NCBI GenBank assembly: GCA_963663615.1
Contig: OY760517.1
Coordinates: 1,302,001 to 1,366,000, forward strand
Reading direction: 5' to 3'
Source: G963663615 sp963663615
GTDB taxonomy: Bacteria; Bacteroidota; Ignavibacteria; Ignavibacteriales; Melioribacteraceae
DNA length: 64,000 nt
In this document: positions 54,770-63,659 of the stretch, piece by piece
How the letters are laid out: each line of letters begins with the position of its first letter
How positions within the stretch are numbered: position 1 is the stretch's first letter
Translations under genes and position numbers: made by a program
The notes under the pieces: model-generated
The model's database searches: none
Seen by the model: the letters and a program-made list of their open reading frames with translations, nothing else
Told to the model about the DNA's origin: nothing

Positions 54770-56431
54770 TTATTTAAGTAACATCATTTTTTGTATTAAT
54801 TGGGTTTTTTTGTACCGAATTACTGCAAAGTAAATTCCGGATGCCAAATTGGAAGCAGAAGCATTCCAGGTTTGGTTGTAAATACCGGCATTTTGGTATC
54901 CATTGTAAAGAATATCGATACAAGCACCCTGAATATTATATACTTTTATTTCTACAAATCCGTCTGATGGTATTTCATACCTTATTTTGGTTGATGGATT
55001 AAACGGATTTGGGTAGTTACCAACAATCTTGAAGTTTTCTGGAATATAGTTCGCTTCTGAATCAACAGATACAGGTATTTGTTCAGCAACAAGACTATTT
55101 ATATAAACTTCCAGCATTGTATATCCTTCTGCATTAGTATCGTTTCTGTCTGAAGCATCATTTGGATTAAGCCCATTTGTAGTCTCCCATTCGTCAGGCA
55201 TACCATCATGATCGGAATCAGTTGGTGCAGCTGTTGAGTTAAGAGTAGGGTAACCACCAACATCAGATTGCGAATCAATAATACCATGACTTCCAAAATG
55301 GGATATCCCACTTACAACTTCGTTTAGAACTCTTGAATCAACACTATCACGCATAGGACACATGGCACCAGCATAGTTAACAACCCAATGGTAAGCATTG
55401 CCGGGAGTTTGAAAGTTTATATCAGCAACTTCAAAAGGTTCGGTTCTTTTCTTGTTTTTCTGGTAGGAGGCATAACTGCCTTGTACACCACCGTTCCAGT
55501 TATCAGCTGTAATGTCTGGGTATCCTTCAACATAGTTGCCATCAACATACCAGTTACCTGCCGTATCATAAGGTTCAATAATTCTGTTACGTTTTGAAAA
55601 GCTGGTAGCAGGACCATATTTATAGTAATTATTACGCATGTTAATATTGCCTGACTCACCGCCATATGCACTATTATCTTGCCAGTTGTAAAGTACATTA
55701 TTAGCAAAATCAACAAGTTCGGTTTCAATAGTTGTGGTATATCTGGCACCGTTAAAACGTGGATTTCTGCTAGTATGATGAGCAAAAAGATTATGATGGA
55801 ATGTTGCACCTTCACCACCCCATATACCACCGTATCCATGTGTACCTTTTGGATGGAATGAATTATTGAGGCTTTCAGCAATTAAACACCATTGAAGCGT
55901 AAAATTTTTATTATCATAAAAACTGGCACATTCATCAATTGACCAGCTCATGGAACAATGATCAATAATAATATTTTCCTGTTCCCTTCCCCAAATACAA
56001 TCATCAGGTTCCTGAGCTTCATCACCAAGTCTAAATCTTATAAATCTCAGGATAACATTGTTAGCAGCCAAGCGTGTTGTGTAGTTTTTAATGCAAATTC
56101 CACTACCCGGGGCAGTTTGTCCGGCAACTGTAACATCGTCATTGTCAATTCTTAAAGTAGAGTTAAGCTCAATAGTACCTGATACCCGAAAAACGATAGT
56201 ACGCGGACCACTGGATTCTTCAAGAGCTTCACGCAAGCTACCGGGTCCACTATCGTTAAGGTTGGTAACCTCTAATACAACACCACCTCTTCCGCCGGTA
56301 GTATAAGCTCCAAATCCTTCGGCACCGGGGAAAGCAGGTGTTTGTGAATAAAGAGCTGCGTATCCGCTAATAAGTATCAGGAAAGTATAAAGCAGGGTAG
56401 AAAACCCGGGATATTTTATAAAAGTTTTCAT
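54770..56431 (-). CDS. PL1-type pectate lyase with T9SS sorting domain
   Basis: This secreted lyase cleaves polygalacturonan by beta-elimination, giving the unsaturated ends handled by GH105, KduI and KduD. Signal peptide (to about residue 29) is followed by a right-handed beta-helix domain starting FPGAEGFGAYTTGGRGG. PL1 family motifs are IIIDHCSMSWSIDE and NLFAHHTSRNPRFNGA (catalytic Arg region). A Ca-binding-like stretch DSDHDGMPDEWE links to the T9SS type A sorting domain (NYPNPFNPSTKIRYEIP, about 465-553), so the enzyme is on the surface or released. Confidence 0.94.
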   Translation of the reverse strand: MKTFIKYPGFSTLLYTFLILISGYAALYSQTPAFPGAEGFGAYTTGGRGGVVLEVTNLNDSGPGSLREALEESSGPRTIVFRVSGTIELNSTLRIDNDDVTVAGQTAPGSGICIKNYTTRLAANNVILRFIRFRLGDEAQEPDDCIWGREQENIIIDHCSMSWSIDECASFYDNKNFTLQWCLIAESLNNSFHPKGTHGYGGIWGGEGATFHHNLFAHHTSRNPRFNGARYTTTIETELVDFANNVLYNWQDNSAYGGESGNINMRNNYYKYGPATSFSKRNRIIEPYDTAGNWYVDGNYVEGYPDITADNWNGGVQGSYASYQKNKKRTEPFEVADINFQTPGNAYHWVVNYAGAMCPMRDSVDSRVLNEVVSGISHFGSHGIIDSQSDVGGYPTLNSTAAPTDSDHDGMPDEWETTNGLNPNDASDRNDTNAEGYTMLEVYINSLVAEQIPVSVDSEANYIPENFKIVGNYPNPFNPSTKIRYEIPSDGFVEIKVYNIQGACIDILYNGYQNAGIYNQTWNASASNLASGIYFAVIRYKKTQLIQKMMLLK

Positions 56432-56511
56432 TTTAAAAGATCCGAAATATTAGTCTGTTAAGTAGTATAGTTGTTGTAGATAAATAATTATAATTGTTAC
56501 ATATTTCTGCT

Positions 56512-56523
56512 GGTAAGCTTACC
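56512..56523. repeat. 12-bp palindrome GGTAAGCTTACC
   Basis: A perfect palindrome lies 81 bp upstream of the PL1 start. It is a possible operator for this gene; no second copy was found here. Confidence 0.35.
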
Positions 56524-56541
56524 TGGTAAAAATAAGTATTT

Positions 56542-56576
56542 AAAAAAACACCCGGGATAGTTTTATATTCCGGGTG
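56542..56576 (-). terminator. Rho-independent terminator of the beta-helix gene
   Basis: On the minus strand CACCCGG pairs with CCGGGTG around a 14-base partly paired loop, then TTTTTTTA follows. It lies 48 bp after the stop of the upstream gene. Confidence 0.85.
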
Positions 56577-56623
56577 AAAGGAGTAACACATACCAATAAA
56601 ACCAGTATAATCTGGAGTAAATA

Positions 56624-58312
56624 TTATTTTAATAACATCATTTTTCTTGTCTGTGTAAAGCTACCAGCGTTAATAGTATAGAAGTAAACACCACTTGCCA
56701 AACGAGAAGCGTTAAAGCTGATATCGTACTGACCAGCATTAAAGTTATCGTTAACCAAAGTAGAAACTTCGTTACCAAGAACATCGTAAATTTTAAGAGT
56801 TACATTTGATGTTTCAGGAATAGAGAAACGAATTACAGTTGAAGGGTTGAACGGGTTAGGGAAGTTCTGGTTAAGTGAATATTCAACCGGTACAATTATA
56901 GAAGATTCTTCAACACCTGTGGTTGTTTCCCAAACAGCTTTCTGATCTGGATATGCGTTAAGGTTACCAGCAGGGAAGCCATTATAAGCACCTGTATAAG
57001 CAGGAGAAGAAGTAGAATAAGAAACATCAAAATCGTTCATCCAGTAAGAGATAGGTTTTCTGTCCATATCATCAACTTCAGGTCTCCAGTAAGAGTTTGG
57101 AGTATCTTTAGTTTTACCAGCAATATCAACATAATAGTTCATAATACCAGTCATAAGATCCTGAACTTCAGCAAAACCCGGATCAGGAATTTGAACGAAA
57201 GCAGTAACCGAATCAGCACCAAGTTTTGAATTAATGTGCCATGTTAAAGGAGAACCTTTTGTTATTGGTTCATCGGTATGGGCATCAAAAAAAGCCTGAC
57301 CAGAATTAGATATAGCATAGTAGTTTCTTGCTACATCCCAGTTAGTAGTTTCGTTAGGACCAGTAAATATCCATGCCATTCTATTGTTACCATTTGGATA
57401 GAATTCGCCATTATTAGCAAATTCAGCAGTTCTTGTTGCATCAGTTGAGTCTTCACCAGCAGCGAATGCATCAACAAAAAGGTTGTTTGTAATAGTAACC
57501 TGTTCGCCAACGTTACCAAGAGAAAGAGTACCGTGGAATCCCATACCGTTATAGAATGTGTTATGGTCGATCAGTACATAATTTGCAAGACCAGTTCCGG
57601 CAGTAGGATCACCAAAGTTATAGTGACGTACAACACGATCCTGATAGTTAGTGAAAGTATTGTTAACAAGAATTAGAGAGTCGCAGGAAACGTCACGAAG
57701 ATCGATACCTTTACCAGCACCAAGGTTAGAAGTAGCAAGGTTACCAAGGTTAGTCATGATACAGTCAGTAAATTTAACAGTTACAGTTGAAGCATTAGTT
57801 CTAAGAATCTGACCACCGATACCACTGAAAATACAGTTGTTGATATAGAAAGAAGAACCTTCATTATCACTACGAAGCATACCGCCCTGCATATTAAAGA
57901 AGTTAGAGTCGATAGGTTCAAAATAGCCAACAAGAGCTATACCATCCATAGTTACATCACCACCCTTGGTTCTTATAAAATATCCAGGTGGGTTCTGAGG
58001 GTTGTCGCCTGTACCAGTTTGATATAAATAAATAATTGCATGTTGGTCATTTGATGATACAAGTCTAACATGGTTTTCTTGTAGAGGGCGGAAAATCTGT
58101 GTACAAAGATAAACCTGACCACCTTGAAGTTCATAAACACGATCAGCTGGCATACCGCCGTTAGCAGTTGTATCAGCAATAATCTGATTAAATAGTTCAG
58201 TTTGTTCAAGATTACCGTTATAAGGTGTTAATGTTACTACACTCTGTGCAAAAACAGAAGCTGCAAGTGCCAGAGTGAAAATTAGGATACAGCTTTTGTA
58301 AGAAAGCTTCAT
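56624..58312 (-). CDS. Secreted right-handed beta-helix protein with T9SS sorting domain
   Basis: This 562-aa protein has a signal peptide (MKLSYKSCILIFTLALAASVFA). A predicted parallel beta-helix (about 30-440) shows many NN-F and NTF turns (FYINNCIFSGIGG, LVNNTFTNYQDRVVRHYNFGD, VTITNNLFVDAF). The fold resembles pectate-lyase-like proteins (DUF4957/DUF5123-like pectin-locus proteins). No lyase catalytic motif was recognised, so activity is unknown. The C-terminus is a T9SS type A sorting domain (YSLNQNFPNPFNP, about 480-562). The ATG at 58312 is preferred over one at 58327 because GGGAG precedes it at the right distance. Confidence 0.8.
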   Translation of the reverse strand: MKLSYKSCILIFTLALAASVFAQSVVTLTPYNGNLEQTELFNQIIADTTANGGMPADRVYELQGGQVYLCTQIFRPLQENHVRLVSSNDQHAIIYLYQTGTGDNPQNPPGYFIRTKGGDVTMDGIALVGYFEPIDSNFFNMQGGMLRSDNEGSSFYINNCIFSGIGGQILRTNASTVTVKFTDCIMTNLGNLATSNLGAGKGIDLRDVSCDSLILVNNTFTNYQDRVVRHYNFGDPTAGTGLANYVLIDHNTFYNGMGFHGTLSLGNVGEQVTITNNLFVDAFAAGEDSTDATRTAEFANNGEFYPNGNNRMAWIFTGPNETTNWDVARNYYAISNSGQAFFDAHTDEPITKGSPLTWHINSKLGADSVTAFVQIPDPGFAEVQDLMTGIMNYYVDIAGKTKDTPNSYWRPEVDDMDRKPISYWMNDFDVSYSTSSPAYTGAYNGFPAGNLNAYPDQKAVWETTTGVEESSIIVPVEYSLNQNFPNPFNPSTVIRFSIPETSNVTLKIYDVLGNEVSTLVNDNFNAGQYDISFNASRLASGVYFYTINAGSFTQTRKMMLLK

Positions 58313-58340
58313 AATTAAATCTCCCATATTATTGATTTTT

Positions 58341-58358
58341 GGTTACGTTTATGTTAGG
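58341..58358. promoter_or_regulatory. Possible LacI-type operator upstream of beta-helix gene
   Basis: On the minus strand CCTAACATAAACGTAACC contains the CG-centred core TAAACGTAAC, close to TTAAACGCTAAC in the 61483 array. It lies 29 bp before the gene start. The match is short, so confidence is low. Confidence 0.3.
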
Positions 58359-58398
58359 TAGAGAAATTATTCTCATTTCAGTTTGTTTATTTTTTGAA

Positions 58399-61300
58399 TT
58401 ACAGATCAAATCTTACCCCGAAATCCATTGTTGTGCCATAAGTTTCACTACGTCTAAGTATATCGTAGTTATAAACTTTGTTTTTCTGAATATTGTCTTC
58501 AGAAATATTATTAAGGTTGTTTGCATTAAATAATAGTGCAAGGTTATCCAGTAACTGATATTTCATTGAAAGATCGAGTCTTGTGTATGCACTAATTACG
58601 CGGTCAGATCTACCTGATGCCGAGTAAGATGTATAGTACTCACCCTGATGAAAAAGAGATATTCTACCAGAGAATCCGGCATAATCATAACCAAGTGAAA
58701 GGTTACCGAAGAATTCAGGCTGGTTTTCCAATGGTTGAGTTCTGGATGTTCTGTAATTTGAATATTCCGGTACAGGTATCCAGTAACCAGGTAATACTTC
58801 AACTTGTGTATAGGTAGTATCCGTTGCACTTGATATTAGTGTTGATTCGGATTTGATAAGTGAGAAGTTGTAGCTTAACACAAAGTTCTTGAAAATACTT
58901 GGTGCCCATGTAAAGTTAATCTGATGCTCGAACTCAAATCCCCAAACCTTGGAAGGGTCAGGTGAGTTATAAGGTACGGTCATTTCATAGTTGCCATTAT
59001 AGGTAACATCCCAGTCCAGATCAAGAGATTCAAGAAGAGCTGAACCACTTGTAGGGTAGCTTGAAAGCATATGGTACATATCATCAATTTGTTTATAGAA
59101 TGCCGATACTGAAATAAGACCAATTTCATTTCCATAGAAGGATGTATTTATTTCAAAGTTCCATGCTTTAGCAGTTTTTAGTTTAGTGTTACCAATTAGT
59201 AACTGACTGTTACCAGATGATGAAGCAGGATCCCAGGCAAAATATGAGTTTAATCTCATGTTAAAATCAGGACGTGCAAGTGCTCTATAAGCAGCAATAC
59301 GAACATTTAACCAGTCAGTAGCCTTGTAGTTTATCTGAAGGTTAGGCAGCCATACTGTTTCGTTATAGGATCCGGTTGTATCGTAAGCAACACCCTGTGG
59401 TATAGGGAAACCGCCAATCTGATCCGGAGACCATTTATTGTTGTAATCATTAAATTCGTATTCCATTCTTAAACCGGTAATAACTGTTAGTTTATTACCA
59501 ATATTGGTTGTATTCATAAGATAAGCAGAAGCAACAGATTCAGTAATATCATAGTTACGTGCTTCGGCAGCAGGGTTTACAGGGTATTCTTTTGTACTAC
59601 CCGACTGGTTTACACCGTTTTTGTTAAGATCATACCATTCCTGGAGTCTGTCTCTGTTAATAAGAGGGTACATTGTATATTTGTCGTACAGGTCTCTGCT
59701 TTCCGGATTTCCATCAAGAAAATGTACAAATGATACGTGTGGTGAAGATGTTTCAAGGTAATTATTGTAAAAATCTTCGAACCCTGTTCCAGCAAAGTTT
59801 TTAGCCTTGATGCCATTATCAGTGACAGTGTAGGCTTTCCAGTTACCAAGGTAGTAAGGGGAATAAACTTCACTATTGTTATTCTTTCTCGATTTTGATC
59901 TGTATCGTCCACCAAATTTAATTTCGTTTGATATAAGATCACCAAAATTAAGAGTTGTTTTAAGGTCGAGATATGTACTCATATCGGTTTCAGTATTATC
60001 CTGAGAACGATACCATGCTTCACTTAAACTTGAGGCAGTAAAGTTGTTATATGCGTATTGCACAAGTCTTTCAGGGTCAGCTTTAAGTTCAGGAGCACCA
60101 GCTTTCATACCTGATGAACCAAGACTCTGTGGTTCAGCGAAATCCATTTGATAATCGTATGGATATTCGGCTTTTGATTCGGCAAAAGACAAACCCCAAT
60201 TAATATTAAAATCGAACAAGTTGTTGTTACCAGTTAGTGCACTGCTATAAGTACCAATTTCTTTTTCACGATCCCTGTAAGAGTAAGTAACACCACCTAC
60301 CTGCGAATCACCACCAATAATATTGTAGTTACGCTGGTAAGTAATATAGTCGCGGTTAGTCATACTGTAAGAGTTGTTAAACTTGATAGTACCATCATCC
60401 GGAGTTCTGAAATCGAGGATTATGTTTCCACCGTTTCTTTTACGTACTTCATCAGAAAATCTTACTTCAAGTTCGTTTATATAATAGTCCCTTTGGTCAG
60501 GACCCTGGTTAACATCCCAGCTAAGATTATAGCGTTCGCTACTTCTGATAGCACGTTCAAAGTTACCAGATGCCTGTAAACCAACTATATTATCAAAATA
60601 TCTTTCGGAATATTTGAATGATATATTATACTGTTCAGCAGAATTCATCAGATCATTATAACCACCTCTTGTTACTAATCTGAAATTTCTGCCTTCAGGG
60701 GCACTTTTGGTTACAAGATTAACTGAACCTGCGATACCGTCTGCTTCTTTATCGGCTGTTAACGCTTTGTAAAGCTCAATACCGGCAAGGTTGTTTTGTG
60801 ATAATGTACTTAGGTCAACTCCTCTAGATTCGGCATCGGTAGAAGGAATTTTTACACCATCAACGGTTACATAGGTGTATGTGCCACTAAGACCTCTAAG
60901 TATTATTTTATTGGCTTCACCACCTGAACGAGAAAGAGATACACCAGGCAGACGTCCTATAGCTTCGGCTGCGTTTGCATCAGGTAGTTCCTGTATTTTT
61001 TCTTCGGAAACAACATTTACAATGGTATTTGAGGATAACTGCTGGTTTATAGCTGCAACCTGTCCGGCTGCCTGAGCAGAAACAACAACTTCGTCACTTT
61101 CAAAAATATCAGGTTTAAGTTCAATATCCAGTTTTAGAGCTTTACCGTTTAGAATTTTAACCGGTATTCTTTTTGTAATATATCCCACATAAGAAAATCT
61201 AACAACATAATCCCCTTCCGGAATACCGGTAATGCGAAATTTACCGTCAATATCAGTAGCTCCCCCCATGGAAGTTCCTTGTAGCATAATATTTGCTGCT

Positions 61301-61422
61301 ATTAACTCACTACTGTCTAGTGAATCTTTAACTGTACCAATAAGTTTCCCCTGTGAATAAAATGTTGATGCAGTTAAAAGCATTAAGACAAATGCTAATA
61401 AATAGTGTTTTACTTTAATCAT
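58399..61422 (-). CDS. TonB-dependent receptor (TonB-Xanth-Caul type) for pectin oligosaccharides
   Basis: This 1007-aa outer-membrane transporter has a signal peptide (to about 24), a carboxypeptidase-regulatory-like domain (GKLIGTVKDSLDSSELIAAN, about 25-110), a plug (VVSEEKIQELPDANAAEAIG, about 130-240) and a barrel ending in TMDFGVRFDL. The plug signature LPDANAAEAIGRLPGVSLSR with DGVKIPSTDAESRGVDLS is that of the TonB-Xanth-Caul family, associated with carbohydrate uptake. As in the starch locus, no SusD partner is present. It is divergent from the rhamnogalacturonan acetylesterase gene, with a shared operator-like array between them. Confidence 0.93.
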   Translation of the reverse strand: MIKVKHYLLAFVLMLLTASTFYSQGKLIGTVKDSLDSSELIAANIMLQGTSMGGATDIDGKFRITGIPEGDYVVRFSYVGYITKRIPVKILNGKALKLDIELKPDIFESDEVVVSAQAAGQVAAINQQLSSNTIVNVVSEEKIQELPDANAAEAIGRLPGVSLSRSGGEANKIILRGLSGTYTYVTVDGVKIPSTDAESRGVDLSTLSQNNLAGIELYKALTADKEADGIAGSVNLVTKSAPEGRNFRLVTRGGYNDLMNSAEQYNISFKYSERYFDNIVGLQASGNFERAIRSSERYNLSWDVNQGPDQRDYYINELEVRFSDEVRKRNGGNIILDFRTPDDGTIKFNNSYSMTNRDYITYQRNYNIIGGDSQVGGVTYSYRDREKEIGTYSSALTGNNNLFDFNINWGLSFAESKAEYPYDYQMDFAEPQSLGSSGMKAGAPELKADPERLVQYAYNNFTASSLSEAWYRSQDNTETDMSTYLDLKTTLNFGDLISNEIKFGGRYRSKSRKNNNSEVYSPYYLGNWKAYTVTDNGIKAKNFAGTGFEDFYNNYLETSSPHVSFVHFLDGNPESRDLYDKYTMYPLINRDRLQEWYDLNKNGVNQSGSTKEYPVNPAAEARNYDITESVASAYLMNTTNIGNKLTVITGLRMEYEFNDYNNKWSPDQIGGFPIPQGVAYDTTGSYNETVWLPNLQINYKATDWLNVRIAAYRALARPDFNMRLNSYFAWDPASSSGNSQLLIGNTKLKTAKAWNFEINTSFYGNEIGLISVSAFYKQIDDMYHMLSSYPTSGSALLESLDLDWDVTYNGNYEMTVPYNSPDPSKVWGFEFEHQINFTWAPSIFKNFVLSYNFSLIKSESTLISSATDTTYTQVEVLPGYWIPVPEYSNYRTSRTQPLENQPEFFGNLSLGYDYAGFSGRISLFHQGEYYTSYSASGRSDRVISAYTRLDLSMKYQLLDNLALLFNANNLNNISEDNIQKNKVYNYDILRRSETYGTTMDFGVRFDL

Positions 61423-61482
61423 ATTTCACTCTGATTGATTTTGTACTGTTTTTTTGGTTACGGAATCATTAAATTTGAGAAC

Positions 61483-61518
61483 ATAATCGATAACTTTAAC
61501 ATTAACTTAAACGCTAAC
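61483..61518. promoter_or_regulatory. Hexamer-periodic operator-like array between TonB receptor and acetylesterase genes
   Basis: Six 6-bp units, ATAATC-GATAAC-TTTAAC then ATTAAC-TTAAAC-GCTAAC, fill the divergent promoter. CG-centred sites (ATAATCGATAAC and TTAAACGCTAAC) are 24 bp apart. Sixteen bases are shared with the array upstream of GH105, about 7 kb away. It probably lets one regulator control both divergent genes. Confidence 0.55.
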
Positions 61519-61588
61519 TAAAAAATTGCGAAAAATTTTGTCTTTGTCAAGTAAAAAAAACAAATCATCGATAGTAAGAGGTAAATAT

Positions 61589-62347
61589 ATGAATTTATTC
61601 AAGATATTTTTACGATTATCAATTGTTTTCCTGTTAGTTCAATGCACACCTAATAATTCAAAAACCAAAGTTTTTCTGGCAGGCGATTCAACTATGTCTA
61701 TCAAATTGGATACCAAAAGACCTGAAACCGGGTGGGGTGAAAAGTTAGGTTTATTTTTTAATAAGGACGTTGAGATTGTTAATTTAGCGAAAAATGGAAG
61801 AAGTACCAGAACGTTTATTGAAGAAGGCAGATGGGAAAGGCTAATTGATTCCTTAAAAGCTGACGACTATGTATTTATACAGTTTGGGCATAATGATCAG
61901 TCGAAGCAAAAGGTTGATAGATATACACCCCCGGAAGACTATAAAAGGAATCTTGTAAGGTTTGTTAATGATGTACGTGCCAAACATGGTATTCCGGTAT
62001 TATTAACTTCAGTTATGCGAAGAAGATTTGATGAGAATGGTGAGTTTTATGATGTACATGGTGTATATCCCGGACTTGTTAGAGAGGTTGCAGATGAATT
62101 AGACGTTTATTTAATAGACCATCATAAAAGCAGTGAAAAGCTTTTTCGCAAGCTTGGTGAAGAGGGTACAATAAAACTGTTCCTTCATGTTAAACCGGGT
62201 GAAACCAAAAATTATCCTGATGGTAAAACTGATAATACCCATTTTAATGATTATGGTGCCAAGGTAGTAGCTAATTTAGTGGCTAAAGAGCTAAAAGCAT
62301 CAAAAATACCTTTGGGCAAAAAGATTAAAACTGGTGAAGAGAAGTAA
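61589..62347 (+). CDS. Rhamnogalacturonan acetylesterase (SGNH) lipoprotein
   Basis: This enzyme removes acetyl groups from rhamnogalacturonan so that lyases and hydrolases can act. Lipoprotein signal MNLFKIFLRLSIVFLLVQC. The SGNH motifs are LAGDSTMS (nucleophile Ser), NLAKNGRSTRTF (Gly), FIQFGHNDQS (Asn) and DNTHFNDYGA (Asp-x-x-His). The ATG at 61589 follows AAGAGGT and gives 252 aa with a clean lipobox; an upstream in-frame start at 61526 would place a basic tail before the signal. The pectinesterase start lies one base after its stop. Confidence 0.94.
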   Translation: MNLFKIFLRLSIVFLLVQCTPNNSKTKVFLAGDSTMSIKLDTKRPETGWGEKLGLFFNKDVEIVNLAKNGRSTRTFIEEGRWERLIDSLKADDYVFIQFGHNDQSKQKVDRYTPPEDYKRNLVRFVNDVRAKHGIPVLLTSVMRRRFDENGEFYDVHGVYPGLVREVADELDVYLIDHHKSSEKLFRKLGEEGTIKLFLHVKPGETKNYPDGKTDNTHFNDYGAKVVANLVAKELKASKIPLGKKIKTGEEK

Positions 62348-62348
62348 A

Positions 62349-63650
62349 ATGAAAAAATTGATTATAAATGTAATATTATTCTTATCGATGGCAGTGTATG
62401 CAGAAAATGCTGATTATATTGTTGATAAAAAGGGGAATGGTGATTTTACTAATATTCAGGATGCTTTGAATAAAATACCTGCCGATAATTCCGAGCAGAA
62501 AATTATCCTTGTGAAAAATGGAGTTTACGAGGAAAAATTGTTTATTGAGTCTTCCAATATTGCACTCGTCGGGGAGTCAAAGGATAGTGTGATTATAAAG
62601 TACGCTATGTTAAGAAAAAACTGGATGAAGAATCATGATAAACAATATGGCGCTTCTGTTGTAAATATTGGAGAAGGAACAGAGAATGTTACTCTTGCCA
62701 ATCTTACGGTCTGGAATAATTACGGTACATTATATGGTGATAATGATCATCAATATGCTATATATGGCATGGGCACAAAGGTTATACTGCTGCATTGCAA
62801 TGTAATTGCTGATGGTGCTGATACAATTAGTTTATGGCCAGAAGAGGGTGGAATGTTTTATCACTCTCATTGTTATTTCGAGGGGCATGTTGATTATGTT
62901 TGTCCCAGAGGTTGGTGTTATATTACCGATAGTAAATTTTACGGTCATAATATGACTGCTACATTATGGCATAAAGGCATTGATTCCGAGGACGCAAAGT
63001 TTGTAATAAACGATTCGTATTTTGATGGCAAACCTGGTTTTCCGTTAGGAAGGCATCATTATGATGCACAGTTTTATTTGCTAAACTGCGTGTTTTCCGA
63101 AAATATGGCTGATTTGCCAATATTTTGGCCCGAATCACCAAACGCCCACGAATGGAAATGGGGGGAAAGGCACTATTATTATAACTGCCAAAGAATAGGT
63201 GGTGATTATGACTGGTTTGCTGATAATCTGGAAACTGCAAAAGGGTCGCCCAAACCGGAAGAAGTGACTGCTAAATGGACTTTTAACGGCAAGTGGGACC
63301 CGGAAGGTGAAATGCCATCTGTATTACCTTTTGCATTTTTACCAATACCACAAAATGGCGAATATCTTGATGAATCACCTCAGGAATTAAAATGGATTCC
63401 TTCTCGCAATGCTGAATCTTTTAACGTATATTTCTGGAAGTCAAAATATCCGCAGGCACTGAAACAGGGTGCAAAGCTTAAATCAGGAAGTAACGCTCCC
63501 GGTGAACCAATATATATTGGCAACCAGAAAGAGCCTGTATTTAAAACTGCTACACTTGAACCAAATTCAACCTGGTATTGGCGTATTGATGAGGTTATTG
63601 ACGGTAAGCCTGTTGAAGGTAAATTATGGCATTTTACAATTAGAAAATAA
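62349..63650 (+). CDS. Divergent CE8 pectinesterase with C-terminal Fn3-like domain
   Basis: This predicted secreted pectin methylesterase has a signal peptide MKKLIINVILFLSMAVYA and the CE8 start YIVDKKGNGDFTNIQDALN. Two conserved Asp (GADTISLW and GHVDYVCPRG) and an Arg (PLGRHHYDA) match CE8 active-site positions. The usual Gln before the first Asp (QDT) is Ala, and the Trp after LGR is not present, so it belongs to a divergent branch or has altered activity. Residues about 320-433 form a beta-sandwich (SFNVYFWKS, NSTWYWRIDEV) after the helix. The ATG at 62349 is preferred over a GTG at 62334. Confidence 0.85.
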   Translation: MKKLIINVILFLSMAVYAENADYIVDKKGNGDFTNIQDALNKIPADNSEQKIILVKNGVYEEKLFIESSNIALVGESKDSVIIKYAMLRKNWMKNHDKQYGASVVNIGEGTENVTLANLTVWNNYGTLYGDNDHQYAIYGMGTKVILLHCNVIADGADTISLWPEEGGMFYHSHCYFEGHVDYVCPRGWCYITDSKFYGHNMTATLWHKGIDSEDAKFVINDSYFDGKPGFPLGRHHYDAQFYLLNCVFSENMADLPIFWPESPNAHEWKWGERHYYYNCQRIGGDYDWFADNLETAKGSPKPEEVTAKWTFNGKWDPEGEMPSVLPFAFLPIPQNGEYLDESPQELKWIPSRNAESFNVYFWKSKYPQALKQGAKLKSGSNAPGEPIYIGNQKEPVFKTATLEPNSTWYWRIDEVIDGKPVEGKLWHFTIRK

Positions 63651-63659
63651 GGATAAACT

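Noticed and set aside
55417..55881. A 154-codon same-strand frame inside the PL1 gene
   Set aside because: It is a shifted frame of a well-supported lyase; its composition (many Ile, Leu, Met) is typical of shadows in AT-rich genes.
36393..63650. A SusD-like partner for the pectin TonB receptor
   Set aside because: None of the neighbouring genes has a SusD lipoprotein/TPR pattern; lipoproteins there are enzymes or a TRAP binding protein.
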